From: Paramecium primaurelia
Taxonomy: Eukaryota > Ciliophora > Oligohymenophorea > Peniculida > Parameciidae
Direction: 5' to 3'
NCBI GenBank assembly: GCA_905182975.1
Contig: CAJJDM010000081.1
Coordinates: forward strand, 153,241-217,240
Length of the DNA stretch: 64,000 bases
Under the pieces are notes generated by a model. The model was not told the DNA's origin. It saw nothing but the letters and a program-made list of their open reading frames with translations, and did no database searches. Positions 1 through 10,968 of this stretch are shown one piece after another. Position numbers and translations under genes: made by a program. Positions within the stretch are counted from its first letter, which is position 1. The number at the start of each line of letters is the position of its first letter.

Positions 1-125
1 AAATATATTGTGCAAAACAAAAAACAAAAGCATAATAACCACAAAATACAGTTTTTTTATCTTATTAGATTTTAATCTACTACACTTCCAGCAACTTATG
101 CATTTTGATCATTTAATGGTTCCAT
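1..125 (-). CDS. 5' end of a gene for a membrane protein (partial)
   Basis: The reading frame starts at the ATG complementary to 123-125 and runs off the left edge, giving 41 residues with TAA/TAG as Gln. The N-terminus is polar (begins MEPLNDQNAQ), followed at about residue 27 by a Cys-, Leu- and Phe-rich hydrophobic stretch that looks like a membrane segment. Function cannot be assigned from this piece. The next gene is divergent, with 205 bp between the start codons. Confidence 0.45.
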
Positions 126-330
126 ACTTCCGTGTCTTTATAATTATTATTACATAATAATTTATCTTTTATATCAATTATAATTATATATGATAGTTTG
201 TAATAGTTGTTATCTTATTTTAATTGAATGATTGCAATTATAATAAATCTAATCAATCATTGACTTAAGTAATTTATTACATTAAACTACAATAAATATA
301 TATACTGAATAATTTTATTATTATAAAAAT

Positions 331-2106
331 ATGAAAAACAAGGATTAATTGAATTTGTGTTTCCGATTAGTCTAATATTGCTTACCTAATTTAAGACTAA
401 GAAATTAATTTATTATAATAGTAGCAGTATTTGTTATGTTGATTGTTGCAATATTTGCTTTATGGAATTTAGCTCATTAGTCTATTTTGAATAACCTATT
501 TTTAGCAGAATCTGATATATTACATGATACTTAATCAAAAATAAGAATATCATTTATGTTGAATAACTATAAATCTTATTTCTATTAAATATTTGCTTTA
601 AGTAATCAATTATTTCTACATCTAGATGGAAATGCTCTTATTTCATTTCATAGATTGTATTTAAGAACCAAAAAAGAAATAATGAAAAGCTCACTTGAAA
701 TTGATGAAAGATTTCAAATGGAATATGAAGGAATGATATAAATTCCAGAACCTTTAAGAATTCTAAATGAATATGGTTCTAATATCTCAAATTCATTTAT
801 GTGTTACTCCAATACTTCAGCCTACAATAATCCATTAACTGAAGAACAAAGAATAGGAATAAAATTATAAGAATAAATATAGGCATATGGATAAATATTA
901 TATTAAGGATCATTAATAATGCAATCAAATATATACTCTTATATTGATCTATAAAAAATAAATAATCTATATCCATGTGTCAATAGAGGCAAAGGTATTT
1001 ATACTTATGCTCCTGAGAAAAGAGATTGGTACAAAACATTAAAATAAACATATTTCAATACCACAAAGTATGATTCTTATACATTTAAATTTACTGCTCC
1101 ATATTTATGTGATTATTCATTTATTATTAGAAAGTGTTTACTTATTAAACAATAGGATTATCAATGACATTACCAATTGTAGATGAAAATGTTAAATTTG
1201 TAGGAGGAGTTTCATCAACATTTTTAGGTTCAAAATTAGTGTAATATCTATCAAATAATGAAACAGGATTTCAATTAATATATTTGGTTTCAGAGGATGG
1301 TACATTAATTATGCATCCTTTTACAGTTAAAGTTGAATAATTACCACTTTATATTTTTAATGAATCTTATACTGGATTTAATTTAACAGATTGGGATGAA
1401 ATTAAAAAGAGTGATGGAATATCTTCATGTTAAACTTTTAAAATTAGAACTACTTTAAAATGTAGATATAATTCAGTTACACAATAAGAAATGATTGTCA
1501 GCATTGAAAATCTAATTGAGTATAAAATGTATTTAATAATGTAATAAATTATTAAAGACAATAAATAGGTTATTAAGTAGTGAAGAATATGTCACATTTA
1601 CAAATTCATTTCATAAAACTTTAGAATAAAATTTAATGAATGAAACAATTGTCTAAATAATTTCTTTAGTAATTTTATTTTTAGTTTTATGTTTAATAAT
1701 TATAATGATTACATCAATTTTATTTTAGCCTATTGAAATAATAGTTTAAACAACATAATTATGGCTTCATAAAAATTAATAACATGTTTAAATAACCATA
1801 CCAAAATTGACTTAATTATTTGTAAGCAATGAAATATAAATGCTTGAAAAGGCATGTTTATTTATGTATAGAACATTAGAGATGAATTCATTTCATAAAA
1901 CAGAGTAATGTGAAGCAATAGAAAATATAAAATATCCAACTCAATAAATCTAAATTACTCCTTATCTAGAATATTATAGATAATTAGATAATTTTAATGG
2001 ATTAAATTAAAATAGATTAAAAAATTATATTAAAGATAAAGCAAAAATACAAAGTATTTTCACTTACATTTTATAAATTAAAAAGAACATGAAACCTTAA
2101 ATTTGA
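331..2106 (+). CDS. Two-pass membrane protein with Cache-like extracellular domain
   Basis: This is a 573-residue protein in three exons. The introns at 1109-1134 (26 nt, starting GTG) and 1541-1568 (28 nt) are both needed to keep the frame open. Residues about 29-48 are a first membrane segment and residues about 428-450 a second. The roughly 380 residues between them would face outside and look like a double Cache sensor domain: the WYK motif after a Tyr-rich stretch, the run GLSMTLPIVDEN, and DGTLIMHPF are typical. A short cytosolic tail follows, and I see no kinase or cyclase domain. Such proteins are expected to sense small ligands, but the ligand is unknown. The domain call is by eye. 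Confidence 0.65.
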
Positions 2107-2243
2107 TTTCTACAAAATGAGTTTTTATAGTTATTTTTATATAGTATAATATTAATAAAATATAATAAATTCTGAGATAATTTTATTTAAAAATATTAGC
2201 ATATAAGTTAATATAATAAGAAAATATTTCTATTAATAAATTT

Positions 2244-3276
2244 ATGCAAATTTCTGATACAGAATAGGTAGGAAGTTAAATATTATTTTTAGGAATGTTT
2301 GAATTTGTTTGATCCAAACACCTATCAAGAAGGACAAGGACCGAGATTAGGAAATTGTTATCAACCTCCAACTTATGAAGAATTGATGGCAGCATCCACT
2401 GATAATCAATTAAAGTTATTACCAAATAATAGAGAGAAGTTTTTTGAGTTTATTCTTAAAGAACAAGTAAAATATATATATATATATTTCTAGTAAGTAA
2501 GATTGAATCCAAAAGTCTAATAATTATATAAAGATATGAATCATTCTAGTGCAGTTGAACATGCTATACATTCTGAGTTACTTAAGACATTTGGATATGA
2601 TGATTGCCCTCTTAATCATAAATTATATTTTGCCTTAACCAGAAAATATTCAAATGATCCTGAACTAAAACCTTAAATATTTTTCTGGAGAAACAATGTC
2701 ATGCATGGAAGCAGAGTGAAATTAAATGAAACACCTCCTCCCATACCATTATTGACACTTGACAATAAAGAACTTTAATTAGAATAATTATTGTAATCTG
2801 CCTAAGAAGAAAAAAAGTTATGTGTAATCTTTGCTGGCAGTTATACATGACCTCCATATAGGGATTCTATGCCAGATTACATAGAATTTGCCTTAAAATA
2901 TAAAGATATATGCAAATGCCAATTTATATATATTAAAGAGGCTCATTTTCTTGAAACAGATGAGTAAGGCAAATTCATAGATGGATGGCCTAGAGGATAT
3001 TTCGGCTTTGAGTATCCATAGCATAAGAGCCAAGAATAACGACTTTAAATGGCATAAATTCTCAAAACTAAATATAATATTCCAGATGAATTTCCTATTT
3101 ATCAAGATATCTATCCTTAAAATCTATTTGATGAATCATTTGGTATTTGGCCAGATAATTTATGTGTTTTTAAAGATGGTAAATTAATTTATAGAGGTAT
3201 CATTAATTTGGATGGAACAAGAAAAGAAAGCCATTCAAAAGAATTAGAAGAATGGCTTGATAACTTTAAATATTGA
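2244..3276 (+). CDS. Iodothyronine-deiodinase-like selenoprotein (UGA = Sec)
   Basis: This is a 326-residue thioredoxin-fold protein. Introns are 2268-2292 (25 nt) and 2467-2493 (27 nt, AT microsatellite). The frame crosses one TGA at 2848-2850 (codon 185) in the context AGSYT-U-PPYRDSMP, which matches the SCTUPPF active-site pattern of deiodinases. Clear family features lie downstream: IYIKEAH (the conserved YIEEAH region), GWPRGYFGF, a QRLQMAQIL helix, FPIYQDI and LCVFKDGKLIYRG. The reading frame then ends at TGA 3274-3276 and is followed by a SECIS-like hairpin. Deiodinases and their protist relatives use Sec in redox or dehalogenation chemistry; the substrate here is unknown. An ordinary prediction would stop at codon 185 and lose the catalytic domain. 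Confidence 0.8.
2848..2850 (+). other. In-frame UGA, predicted selenocysteine codon
   Basis: This TGA lies at the position of the catalytic selenocysteine of deiodinase-like proteins and is followed directly by codons for PPY. Removing it as part of a 22 nt GT...AG intron (GT at 2840) would shift the frame and destroy all conserved downstream blocks, so recoding is the better reading. Confidence 0.78.
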
Positions 3277-3296
3277 TTTTATCTAAAAAGGAAATG

Positions 3297-3365
3297 TATT
3301 TAAAAATGAATTTCTACATTTGAAATAAAGTTCAACAGATGTGGAAAGGAAACTGAAATTAAATA
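3297..3365 (+). promoter_or_regulatory. Candidate SECIS element in the 3' UTR
   Basis: The element starts 20 nt after the terminal stop. Helix I is 3297-3303 paired with 3359-3365 (7 pairs). The 5' core is ATGA at 3306-3309, with UGAA (3307-3310) facing GGAA (3348-3351), which allows the tandem G.A/A.G pairs. Helix II is 3311-3319 with 3339-3347 (9 pairs, one G-U). The apical part holds AAA at 3323-3325, 13 nt after ATGA, and a small helix 3320-3324/3331-3335. This is the order and spacing of a eukaryotic SECIS. I folded it by hand. Confidence 0.72.
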
Positions 3366-3414
3366 TATTTTCTTTATTTAATATTTTATTATAATCTATA
3401 TAATAATTAAATTA

Positions 3415-3429
3415 NNNNNNNNNNNNNNN
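3415..3429. other. Assembly gap (15 N)
   Basis: A run of 15 Ns separates the two identical copies of the deiodinase-like gene. Confidence 0.99.
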
Positions 3430-3470
3430 ATAAGTTAATATAATAAGAAAATATTTCTATTAATAAATTT

Positions 3471-4503
3471 ATGCAAATTTCTGATACAGAATAGGTAGGA
3501 AGTTAAATATTATTTTTAGGAATGTTTGAATTTGTTTGATCCAAACACCTATCAAGAAGGACAAGGACCGAGATTAGGAAATTGTTATCAACCTCCAACT
3601 TATGAAGAATTGATGGCAGCATCCACTGATAATCAATTAAAGTTATTACCAAATAATAGAGAGAAGTTTTTTGAGTTTATTCTTAAAGAACAAGTAAAAT
3701 ATATATATATATATTTCTAGTAAGTAAGATTGAATCCAAAAGTCTAATAATTATATAAAGATATGAATCATTCTAGTGCAGTTGAACATGCTATACATTC
3801 TGAGTTACTTAAGACATTTGGATATGATGATTGCCCTCTTAATCATAAATTATATTTTGCCTTAACCAGAAAATATTCAAATGATCCTGAACTAAAACCT
3901 TAAATATTTTTCTGGAGAAACAATGTCATGCATGGAAGCAGAGTGAAATTAAATGAAACACCTCCTCCCATACCATTATTGACACTTGACAATAAAGAAC
4001 TTTAATTAGAATAATTATTGTAATCTGCCTAAGAAGAAAAAAAGTTATGTGTAATCTTTGCTGGCAGTTATACATGACCTCCATATAGGGATTCTATGCC
4101 AGATTACATAGAATTTGCCTTAAAATATAAAGATATATGCAAATGCCAATTTATATATATTAAAGAGGCTCATTTTCTTGAAACAGATGAGTAAGGCAAA
4201 TTCATAGATGGATGGCCTAGAGGATATTTCGGCTTTGAGTATCCATAGCATAAGAGCCAAGAATAACGACTTTAAATGGCATAAATTCTCAAAACTAAAT
4301 ATAATATTCCAGATGAATTTCCTATTTATCAAGATATCTATCCTTAAAATCTATTTGATGAATCATTTGGTATTTGGCCAGATAATTTATGTGTTTTTAA
4401 AGATGGTAAATTAATTTATAGAGGTATCATTAATTTGGATGGAACAAGAAAAGAAAGCCATTCAAAAGAATTAGAAGAATGGCTTGATAACTTTAAATAT
4501 TGA
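3471..4503 (+). CDS. Second copy of the deiodinase-like selenoprotein gene (probably an assembly duplicate)
   Basis: It is identical to the gene at 2244-3276: introns at 3495-3519 and 3694-3720, recoded TGA at 4075-4077 and stop at 4501-4503. The absence of even a third-position difference argues for one biological gene. If it is a true tandem duplication, it must be very recent. It is listed so that copy number is not over-counted. Confidence 0.7.
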
Positions 4504-4523
4504 TTTTATCTAAAAAGGAAATG

Positions 4524-4592
4524 TATTTAAAAATGAATTTCTACATTTGAAATAAAGTTCAACAGATGTGGAAAGGAAACTGAAATTAAATA
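4524..4592 (+). promoter_or_regulatory. Candidate SECIS element of the second copy
   Basis: Identical in sequence and position to the element at 3297-3365, shifted by 1227. The ATGA core is at 4533-4536. Confidence 0.68.
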
Positions 4593-4641
4593 TATTTTCT
4601 TTATTTAATATTTTATTATAATCTATATAATAATTAAATTA

Positions 4642-4956
4642 TAATTAAATACTTTCATAAATTCCTTTTATAAATAGTTTTTCAATAAAATTAGCATAAT
4701 TAATTATATTTATATTCTATAATTATGATTTTATAAATAAAATAACATTATATATAAGATAATTTGAATTTATTAAAGATGAATAATAAAAATTGAATTA
4801 CTTATAAATAATATTAGTAAAATAAACATCACAAATATATATTTTATTAATCAAATAAAGTATTTATAAAACCACTTGATATTGAACAACTTAAGTAAGA
4901 TATAAAAGAGTATCATATGTAATATAATAATGTTTTTGATTTTTTATATATTTGAA
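4642..4956. other. Intergenic, no gene seen
   Basis: About 315 bp of AT-rich sequence between two convergent 3' ends. I see no coding bias and no RNA gene. Confidence 0.6.
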
Positions 4957-6124
4957 TCATATTTCTAGTTTTTGAATGTAACTCTTAATTCCATCATTGA
5001 ATCTACTTGTGAAAATTTCGATACATTCATTGATAATTCCAAGCTCAGTATTTCTAATAATAATAAATAAATGATATACTTTTATTATCTAACATTTTAG
5101 TGAGCTTTCAATTCATCAGCACAAGTCTTTTACCAATCTGTCATTTCTTAACTCTTAACATCTAATAATTATCCTTTAGATTCTATATCATTCTTTAATT
5201 CTAATAAATTTTATCTCAATTTTTCAGCATCTGCAGCTAAATCAGCCAAACTTGTTTCAAGTGTCTTACTTTCTAATTCATATCTTGCTTTTTATAATAA
5301 ATAAAGTTCTTATTTAGCTTTTTCTCCTTGATGTCCAACCTTTTATAAATGTTCCAAAGACTTTAAATTATGATTAGAATATTTACTTCAATTAATTCAT
5401 CAATAATTTAAACAACTTTAGAAACATTTTCATCTCCTGAAGCTGCCACTAACATTTTAACAAGTCCATTATAAGGTGTTTGTTTATTATGTAAAGATTC
5501 TAAATGTTTATGTAATTTAGTTTTAACATCAGCAACTTATGTGAAAGAACTATTGAGTTATGAAACAATGGATTTAGCTTTCTTTAATCCTTATATAAAT
5601 TCAACAGATTCTGTTTATTTAGCTTCAAATGCTTTCTATAAAGATATATATAAATATAATTACTTTTTCTTCTTCTCTTGACTTTTCTAAACTAGATAAT
5701 CTATCTTAGATTCTTTAATCTTATCCTACTTTATCTTTAAGTTATTAATTCTTGGCAATCAATTCTTCTTATCTAAGTGGGAATAATTATTCATCTGATG
5801 CCTTTTTGCCTGAAGCTGAATCAATAACACCTTAAATTTCATCAAAACGAAGATTGCAGAGTTCTTATTAATGTCTCAAATTCTAAGTATTTTCTTCTAA
5901 GTCACTTTATGCATTAGTTTACATGGATTTCAATTGATGAACTATTCCATCAATATTTGAGCTAATCAATTATTATTACATGGAATTTACTCTTCACTTG
6001 AAAGGGAGATTTACATTGTTGCTATGATTGTTTTTCCAAATTCATATTGGGATAATTCAGAAAGTAATTCATAGTCATTTGCTGTGACTAACAAAGCAAG
6101 GCATACTAAGACTATAAACTTCAT
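4957..6124 (-). CDS. Trichocyst matrix protein
   Basis: This is a 352-residue secretory-granule protein. It begins with a signal peptide (MKFIVLVCLALLVTA) and continues as almost purely helical, heptad-rich sequence full of Glu, Gln, Lys and Leu, with blocks such as LEKSREEEK and KTKLHKHLES. This is the profile of Paramecium trichocyst matrix proteins, which are cleaved from precursors and form the crystalline content of the trichocyst. Introns are 5962-5990, 5636-5663, 5361-5386 and 5054-5079 (26-29 nt), and exon lengths sum to an exact frame. The next gene upstream is a second member on the same strand, so they form a small tandem family. Confidence 0.8.
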
Positions 6125-6232
6125 ATATTTTTAATATTATTAAAAACGATAATTTATGATAGGATTAATAAAAGAAAAAAATTGAAAAATATTTGTGCTT
6201 GATTAAGAAGAAACCTAAATAATTCATTCTTT

Positions 6233-7360
6233 TCAAACTTAAATGTTTGAGAAATCAGCACTTTAGACAACAGATAAAGCTTATTCACTGATTCCAAGTT
6301 CTCTTGTGAATTCATTCTTTAAATTGGTGTATGTATCGGTTTCTTCAGCATAGGTGTTATTCTCTAATTCTAATTCTGCAGTATATTATTTTCTGTCAGC
6401 ATCTCTTTAATCTCTGAATTCAGTCATTTAATCAATCTTTTCTATAAATTATCAATTAAAAACTTATACCATTTGTTGCAGTCAAATCAACATTAACTCT
6501 ATTGATTTATCTTTAGAATTCAGCATATTCATCATCTAATTATTCAAGATATTCTTCATGATCTTCTTAAGCTTAAGCTTCAGCAGCTGTTTAAGCATTA
6601 ATTGAATCAACAATAGCATTTCTGAATTCATTAAGAGCATCAACGATTTAACCAATGATTCCTTGATCAGAGAAGTTCTAGTTTGAAGCTAATGAAATAA
6701 GAGCCTTAATCATTGGAGCCATCTTGGATCTGGATTTAATCTTTTATTCAATGTTCTTCAATGAGTTTTAGAATCTCTTGACTTATAATAATGATGGATT
6801 GGTGAGTGTTTCAAGAAGAGCAAGAGCATCATCGACTGCAGCAGTTGCATCATTTAATTCAGCAACTTAGAGTTCAAAATCTTCATGTTCTTATTCTCTT
6901 ACAAGAACTGCTTCATCATAATTCTTTCTATTAGCCTCTTAGTTTTCTTAGATTTGTTCAATTCTGACTTAGAGTTATTCTCTTCTTGGGAAAAGTAAAT
7001 TATCTAATGTGTCTTATGTATTATTGACATCTAGTTAAATAATTTAAAATTATTACCAATAACAGCGTCTTAGATGTCTTATTCAAGGCTAACCACTAAT
7101 GCATTGTGTTCGTTGGTTCTAACTTAGAAATTGAATTCTAATTCTTCCAATTCATCTTCAAGATCGTTGATAAGCTCTTCAATAGCATCAATCAACTCTT
7201 AGACGGGTCCTCCAGCCATAGAGTGGAGTTCGACTAAGTGAAGTAATGCACTTCCATATGTGCTCTTCTTAAGGTCTGTTGTGATTTTTGCAAGATTTCT
7301 CTCTTGCACTCTAGCTGTGAAAGCTATTGCAATCAAGGCTATCAGCAATATTGATTTCAT
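6233..7360 (-). CDS. Trichocyst matrix protein, second tandem member
   Basis: This 357-residue protein has a signal peptide (MKSILLIALIAIAFTARV) and an acidic coiled-coil body. Introns are 7031-7056 (26 nt) and 6442-6469 (28 nt). Typical segments are ELINDLEDELEELEF, LLFPRREQLQVRIEQ and APMIKALISLAS, the last resembling the helical hinge found in the family. The start at 7360 is chosen because it gives the signal peptide at once; an upstream in-frame ATG would only add unrelated residues. It shares layout with the neighbour at 4957-6124 but differs in sequence, so the pair is an old duplication. Confidence 0.8.
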
Positions 7361-8402
7361 AAGAAAATTATTGTAAATATTCAATACAAAAAACACATAG
7401 TTAAACAACAAAAACGACTAGTCTTCATTAATTTAATAAACAAATTAAAAACGCTATTCTGTTCTTTGTAATAATATAAATATTACTGTTTTACAAATTA
7501 TTCTCTCTTTGATTAATATAATAAAATCATAGAATATTTAATACTCTACTTGTTAATTTTTACTAAATGTTCAACCTAATGATCTTCATATGTATATCTT
7601 TTTCTATTTATTCCTTTTTAAATTAATTTTAAATAGTATAAAATTATATATGAATTCATAATATGTTATCTAAATCTTCATTCAAATTTTTATATTCTTT
7701 CTAATGAACTAAGTAGAATTTAAATAGATTTTACATACTTATCATATCAATTATTTAATAGGAATGTAGATATTAATTATACAATTAGAATACGATACAG
7801 CATTTATAATAGATCAAAAATTAGTGATAGAAATTAATTCTAATAAACATCAATAGTGTTAAAGAAGATTAAGAAAATTATATTATAGCAATTCGAATTT
7901 ATAATAATTATTTAATTATAGAATTAAATGAGTAATATATTTAAAAGACTAATTAATATCTAACAAAAAATAATCACTAAAGATGTTTCAATTACTTAAT
8001 ATAAAGTATAATCTTGAGTTTTTTATAAAACATTTTATTAATAATAGAATTATACAATTTAAAGAATTATTAATAAATATGGTAGAATAAATTCAACTAT
8101 TAAAGAATTTAAGTTCATATGCTATGATAACTGATTATCAAATTTTATAATGAGAATAATGTTTATATCTAGCTCTAATTTGAATTAAATTTTAAATACA
8201 GAAGTTTGCCTATAAAATTCTTATACATACATTATAGATTAATTATTACAATCTAAAACTACAAAGATAATTCAAGAGAATATTCTAATTTAAAATGTTG
8301 ATATGATTTGAAATCGGATAAAATTAAGAATAAAGACAACAAAAATAATAGTTTATATGATTGAAAATAAAAGAATAGTATAATAAAGTTCTTATATGAT
8401 AT
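7361..8402. other. 1 kb stretch without a convincing gene
   Basis: AT-rich sequence between the start of a trichocyst gene and the end of the malectin-like gene. With only TGA as stop, long open frames arise by chance. One short plus-strand frame (7763 to about 7931, starting MQILIIQLEYDTAF) has a reasonable residue mix, and an overlapping frame continues to about 8010. Neither ties to a family, and no intron set joins them. Confidence 0.4.
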
Positions 8403-9478
8403 TCAATCTGTTTTTTATATAACTGACTTTTTAGGGATTATAGTCTTTTTGACTTCCTATAATTTCTTCAATTCTTAATATTATTGCTTAATTTTATTTT
8501 ATCCATACGGATCAAAGAATACAAAACTTATTGTTACAAAACTTACTGTCAAAAATCCAACTAAAAGAACAGCACCTAATGGAGTTTTGAGCAAAATGAA
8601 TAATAATTCAAATGAGAATTAAGGCCATTCCATTTATTTTTTAGGTTATTTAATTTCTTCTATTTCTAATTCATGACCAAATCCTTCTCTTATTTTGAGA
8701 ATACTTTATTTCTCTTTTATTTCTTATTCAATATTTTTTACTCTTTCTTAATTTTATTTTTTCATTTCCTCATTAGTTCTAGGAGTATTCCTCTAAATCC
8801 ACCTTTCTTAAAACTTTTCCTTATCTTCAAAATCTGTATCTTTTAATGGACCTTTGAATAAAAACAGAGCTGCAATAGTTGCTGAATCTTGACTTGCACT
8901 AAATCCAACAACTAGTTCATTTCTGTTATTTAATGCTCCAAGACAAATCTCACCTTAATAATAAGCTTTTCCTTCATCAATGATAAATTCTATATATTCT
9001 GTATGAGCTGTAAATGATCCCACTAATTGAAATATGTCTATATTTTATAGAATCATCTTATTGCCTAATAATACATTAAAGATTCTGGAATTGCTTTCTT
9101 CAAAATATAACTAGATATATAGATCTCAATACTTCTGCAAATTTCAATACTAGAACATATGTTTGGTTTTCAGGAATTTAATTGCCTATAGGAATAGTAT
9201 AAGCAAAACTTTAACCTTATCTCTAAGTAAGATAAAGTGATTAATCATCTGTGAATTTTATTTTTCTTCTTTAAGCTCTTTCATAATAGTCCACTAATTC
9301 TGATTATCCTATATAATGATGATCCTAAAGGTGTTATGTATTGGATTACCCTTTTATACTTAATACCTGCAGATGTTCGTGTATCTAAGACATTTCCACA
9401 ATCAATTGCATGAGCAACCCTACGTGGGGCTATTAACTTACTTAAAGAAATCTAAAATAGAAACAATAAAATAATCAT
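8403..9478 (-). CDS. Malectin-like ER membrane protein
   Basis: This 342-residue protein has an N-terminal signal sequence, a luminal malectin-type carbohydrate-binding domain (opening AIDCGNVLDTRTSAGI, then the core YVLVLKFAE-LYFEESNSRIFNVLLG and YIEFIIDEGKAYY), a basic Gln/Lys-rich linker, one membrane segment at about residues 283-307 and a short charged tail. Introns are 9325-9349 (25 nt) and 9111-9132 (22 nt); the second lies inside the LKFAE core, so the domain is recognisable only after splicing. Malectin binds glucosylated N-glycans in the ER, and that role is inferred here from fold similarity and topology. Confidence 0.75.
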
Positions 9479-9954
9479 GTGAACTTTGTTTTTTTTATAA
9501 TTAATTTACTATTATTTAAAACAACATTAATAATTCATGTCTGAATATTAGATTTATATGAAATTTAATAATCAAAAATCTTAATTCATTTAAATAATCT
9601 TTAACATACATTAGATTATCTTTTAATCAATTTATATTAACTTATTATTAAAATAATTCATTACTTTATCTTTAACTAAAATCAATTGTAAAATATTAAC
9701 TATAATATTTTATTATATTAAATAAATTTATATTAAATAAAATTCTTAATTTGATTTCATTAAAAATTATTCATTTATATTAATTCTTTACAATTAAATC
9801 AAGTAATCAATATAAAACTATACAATATTCATGATTATCACAATAAACCTTTTCTAAATTGATAAATTTAATGAAGTATTTACTACAAATTTAAATTATA
9901 TATATAAACTAATTGAAAATTTGATTAAATATTTTTTTAAGTATTTAATTGGAT
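9479..9954. other. Divergent promoter region between the malectin-like gene and uS9
   Basis: 476 bp of AT-rich sequence between two divergent start codons. It presumably carries the promoter of the ribosomal protein gene. No conserved box can be named. Confidence 0.5.
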
Positions 9955-10449
9955 ATGTCGACACCAAGTGTGAAACCAAAACTTGTATAAACTTTTGGAA
10001 GAAAGAAGAATGCTGTTGCTAGTGCTAGTGTAAGAGAAGGAAAAGGTAAAATTAAACTATAAATGTCAAGGAATTGTCAAAGTTAATGGTGCTCCAATTG
10101 AATTAGTCAACCCTGCTCCTTTAAGATAAAAAGCCCTTGAACCACTTTTATTATTAGGATAAGTCAGAACAGGTAGACTTGATATCAGAGTCACTGTTAG
10201 AGGTGGTGGTACAACTGCTTAGATCTATGCCATTAGATAGGTAGAAAAATTTAATTAATAAAAAAGGCAATCAGCAAGGGTATTGTAGCATACTATCAAA
10301 AATACATTGATGAAACATAAAAGAGAGAAATCAAGGATCTTCTTTTATAATATGACAGAACTCTTTTAGTTGCTGATCCAAGAAGATGTGAACCACGTAA
10401 ATTTGGTGGTAAGGGTGCTCGTGCCAGAAGATAAAAGAGTTATAGATGA
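9955..10449 (+). CDS. RPS16: Small-subunit ribosomal protein uS9 (S16)
   Basis: This 147-residue protein has introns at 10046-10070 (25 nt) and 10241-10266 (26 nt). It aligns by eye with eukaryotic S16 over its whole length: FGRKKNAVA near the N-terminus, KVNGAPIELV, LEPLLLLG, the glycine turn VRGGGTTAQIYAIRQ, AYYQKYIDE, RTLLVADPRRCEP and the basic C-terminal tail KFGGKGARARRQKSYR, which reaches the P-site region of the 40S subunit. Length is normal for the family. Several Gln codons are TAA/TAG, including one in the invariant AQIYAIRQ block, which is good support for the ciliate code. Confidence 0.95.
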
Positions 10450-10968
10450 CTTAAAATAAAATAAATTTATATAAATGTACATTAAGCAAACAATTCTAAT
10501 TATATGAACTAACCCACTCACTTCAATCTAGAGAATATTCAAAATTTTACAAAAATATTAAATCAAATTTCTTTTATATTTTTTAATTTAAAAATTGCTT
10601 GAACAAAATCAAATACTAAATACACTAAGACTAGAATTATGTATGTTTAATTATTAATTAGAGCTAATCAAATTAACATGTTTATAAGTTTTATTTATTA
10701 GAGATTAACTATATATATTAATATAATTAATTCATAATTATCTTAAGTTGTTTAAGATAATTATAATTCTTTTGATTAATAATATTTAATCCATTAATCC
10801 AAAAGTTATGATTAGTATTACTATTATTATTTTATTTATATAAATTAATTTAAAGTATATTTTAAAAATTCATATCTTTTTAAAATTTCCAATCATATGA
10901 TAATAATTTAATGATATAAGATCTCATATAGATTTAAATATTTTATAATATTATTTCTTAATAATTGA
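10450..10968. other. Convergent intergenic region
   Basis: 519 bp between the stop codons of uS9 and the WD-repeat gene. AT-rich, with no coding or RNA signal seen. Confidence 0.6.

Larger units (their letters stand above)
2203..3414. repeat. Left copy of a 1212 bp exact duplicate across an N gap
   Basis: This block is repeated at 3430-4641 (offset 1227) with no difference that I can find, including introns, the AT microsatellite and the 3' UTR. The copies are separated only by 15 Ns. The left copy ends exactly at the gap and the right copy begins exactly after it. That is the expected pattern for two overlapping contig ends placed side by side without merging. Confidence 0.85.
3430..4641. 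repeat. Right copy of the 1212 bp exact duplicate
   Basis: Identical to 2203-3414. Unique sequence follows only after 4641. It is most likely the same genomic locus represented twice. Confidence 0.85.

Noticed and set aside
1535..1568. A 49 nt intron starting further upstream in the Cache-like gene
   Set aside because: A normal 28 nt intron at 1541-1568 gives the same downstream frame and keeps more coding sequence.
2840..2861. A 22 nt GT...AG intron that would remove the in-frame TGA of the deiodinase-like gene
   Set aside because: Splicing it shifts the frame and destroys every conserved block downstream, while reading through keeps all of them.
2893..3105. Minus-strand open frame opposite the deiodinase-like gene (and its twin at 4120-4332)
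   Set aside because: Shadow of the real coding strand, with hydrophobic AT-driven composition and no family resemblance.
3471..4503. A genuine tandem duplication of the selenoprotein gene
   Set aside because: Perfect identity including introns and UTR, with both copies ending at an N run, fits an assembly overlap better. Kept only as a flagged duplicate.
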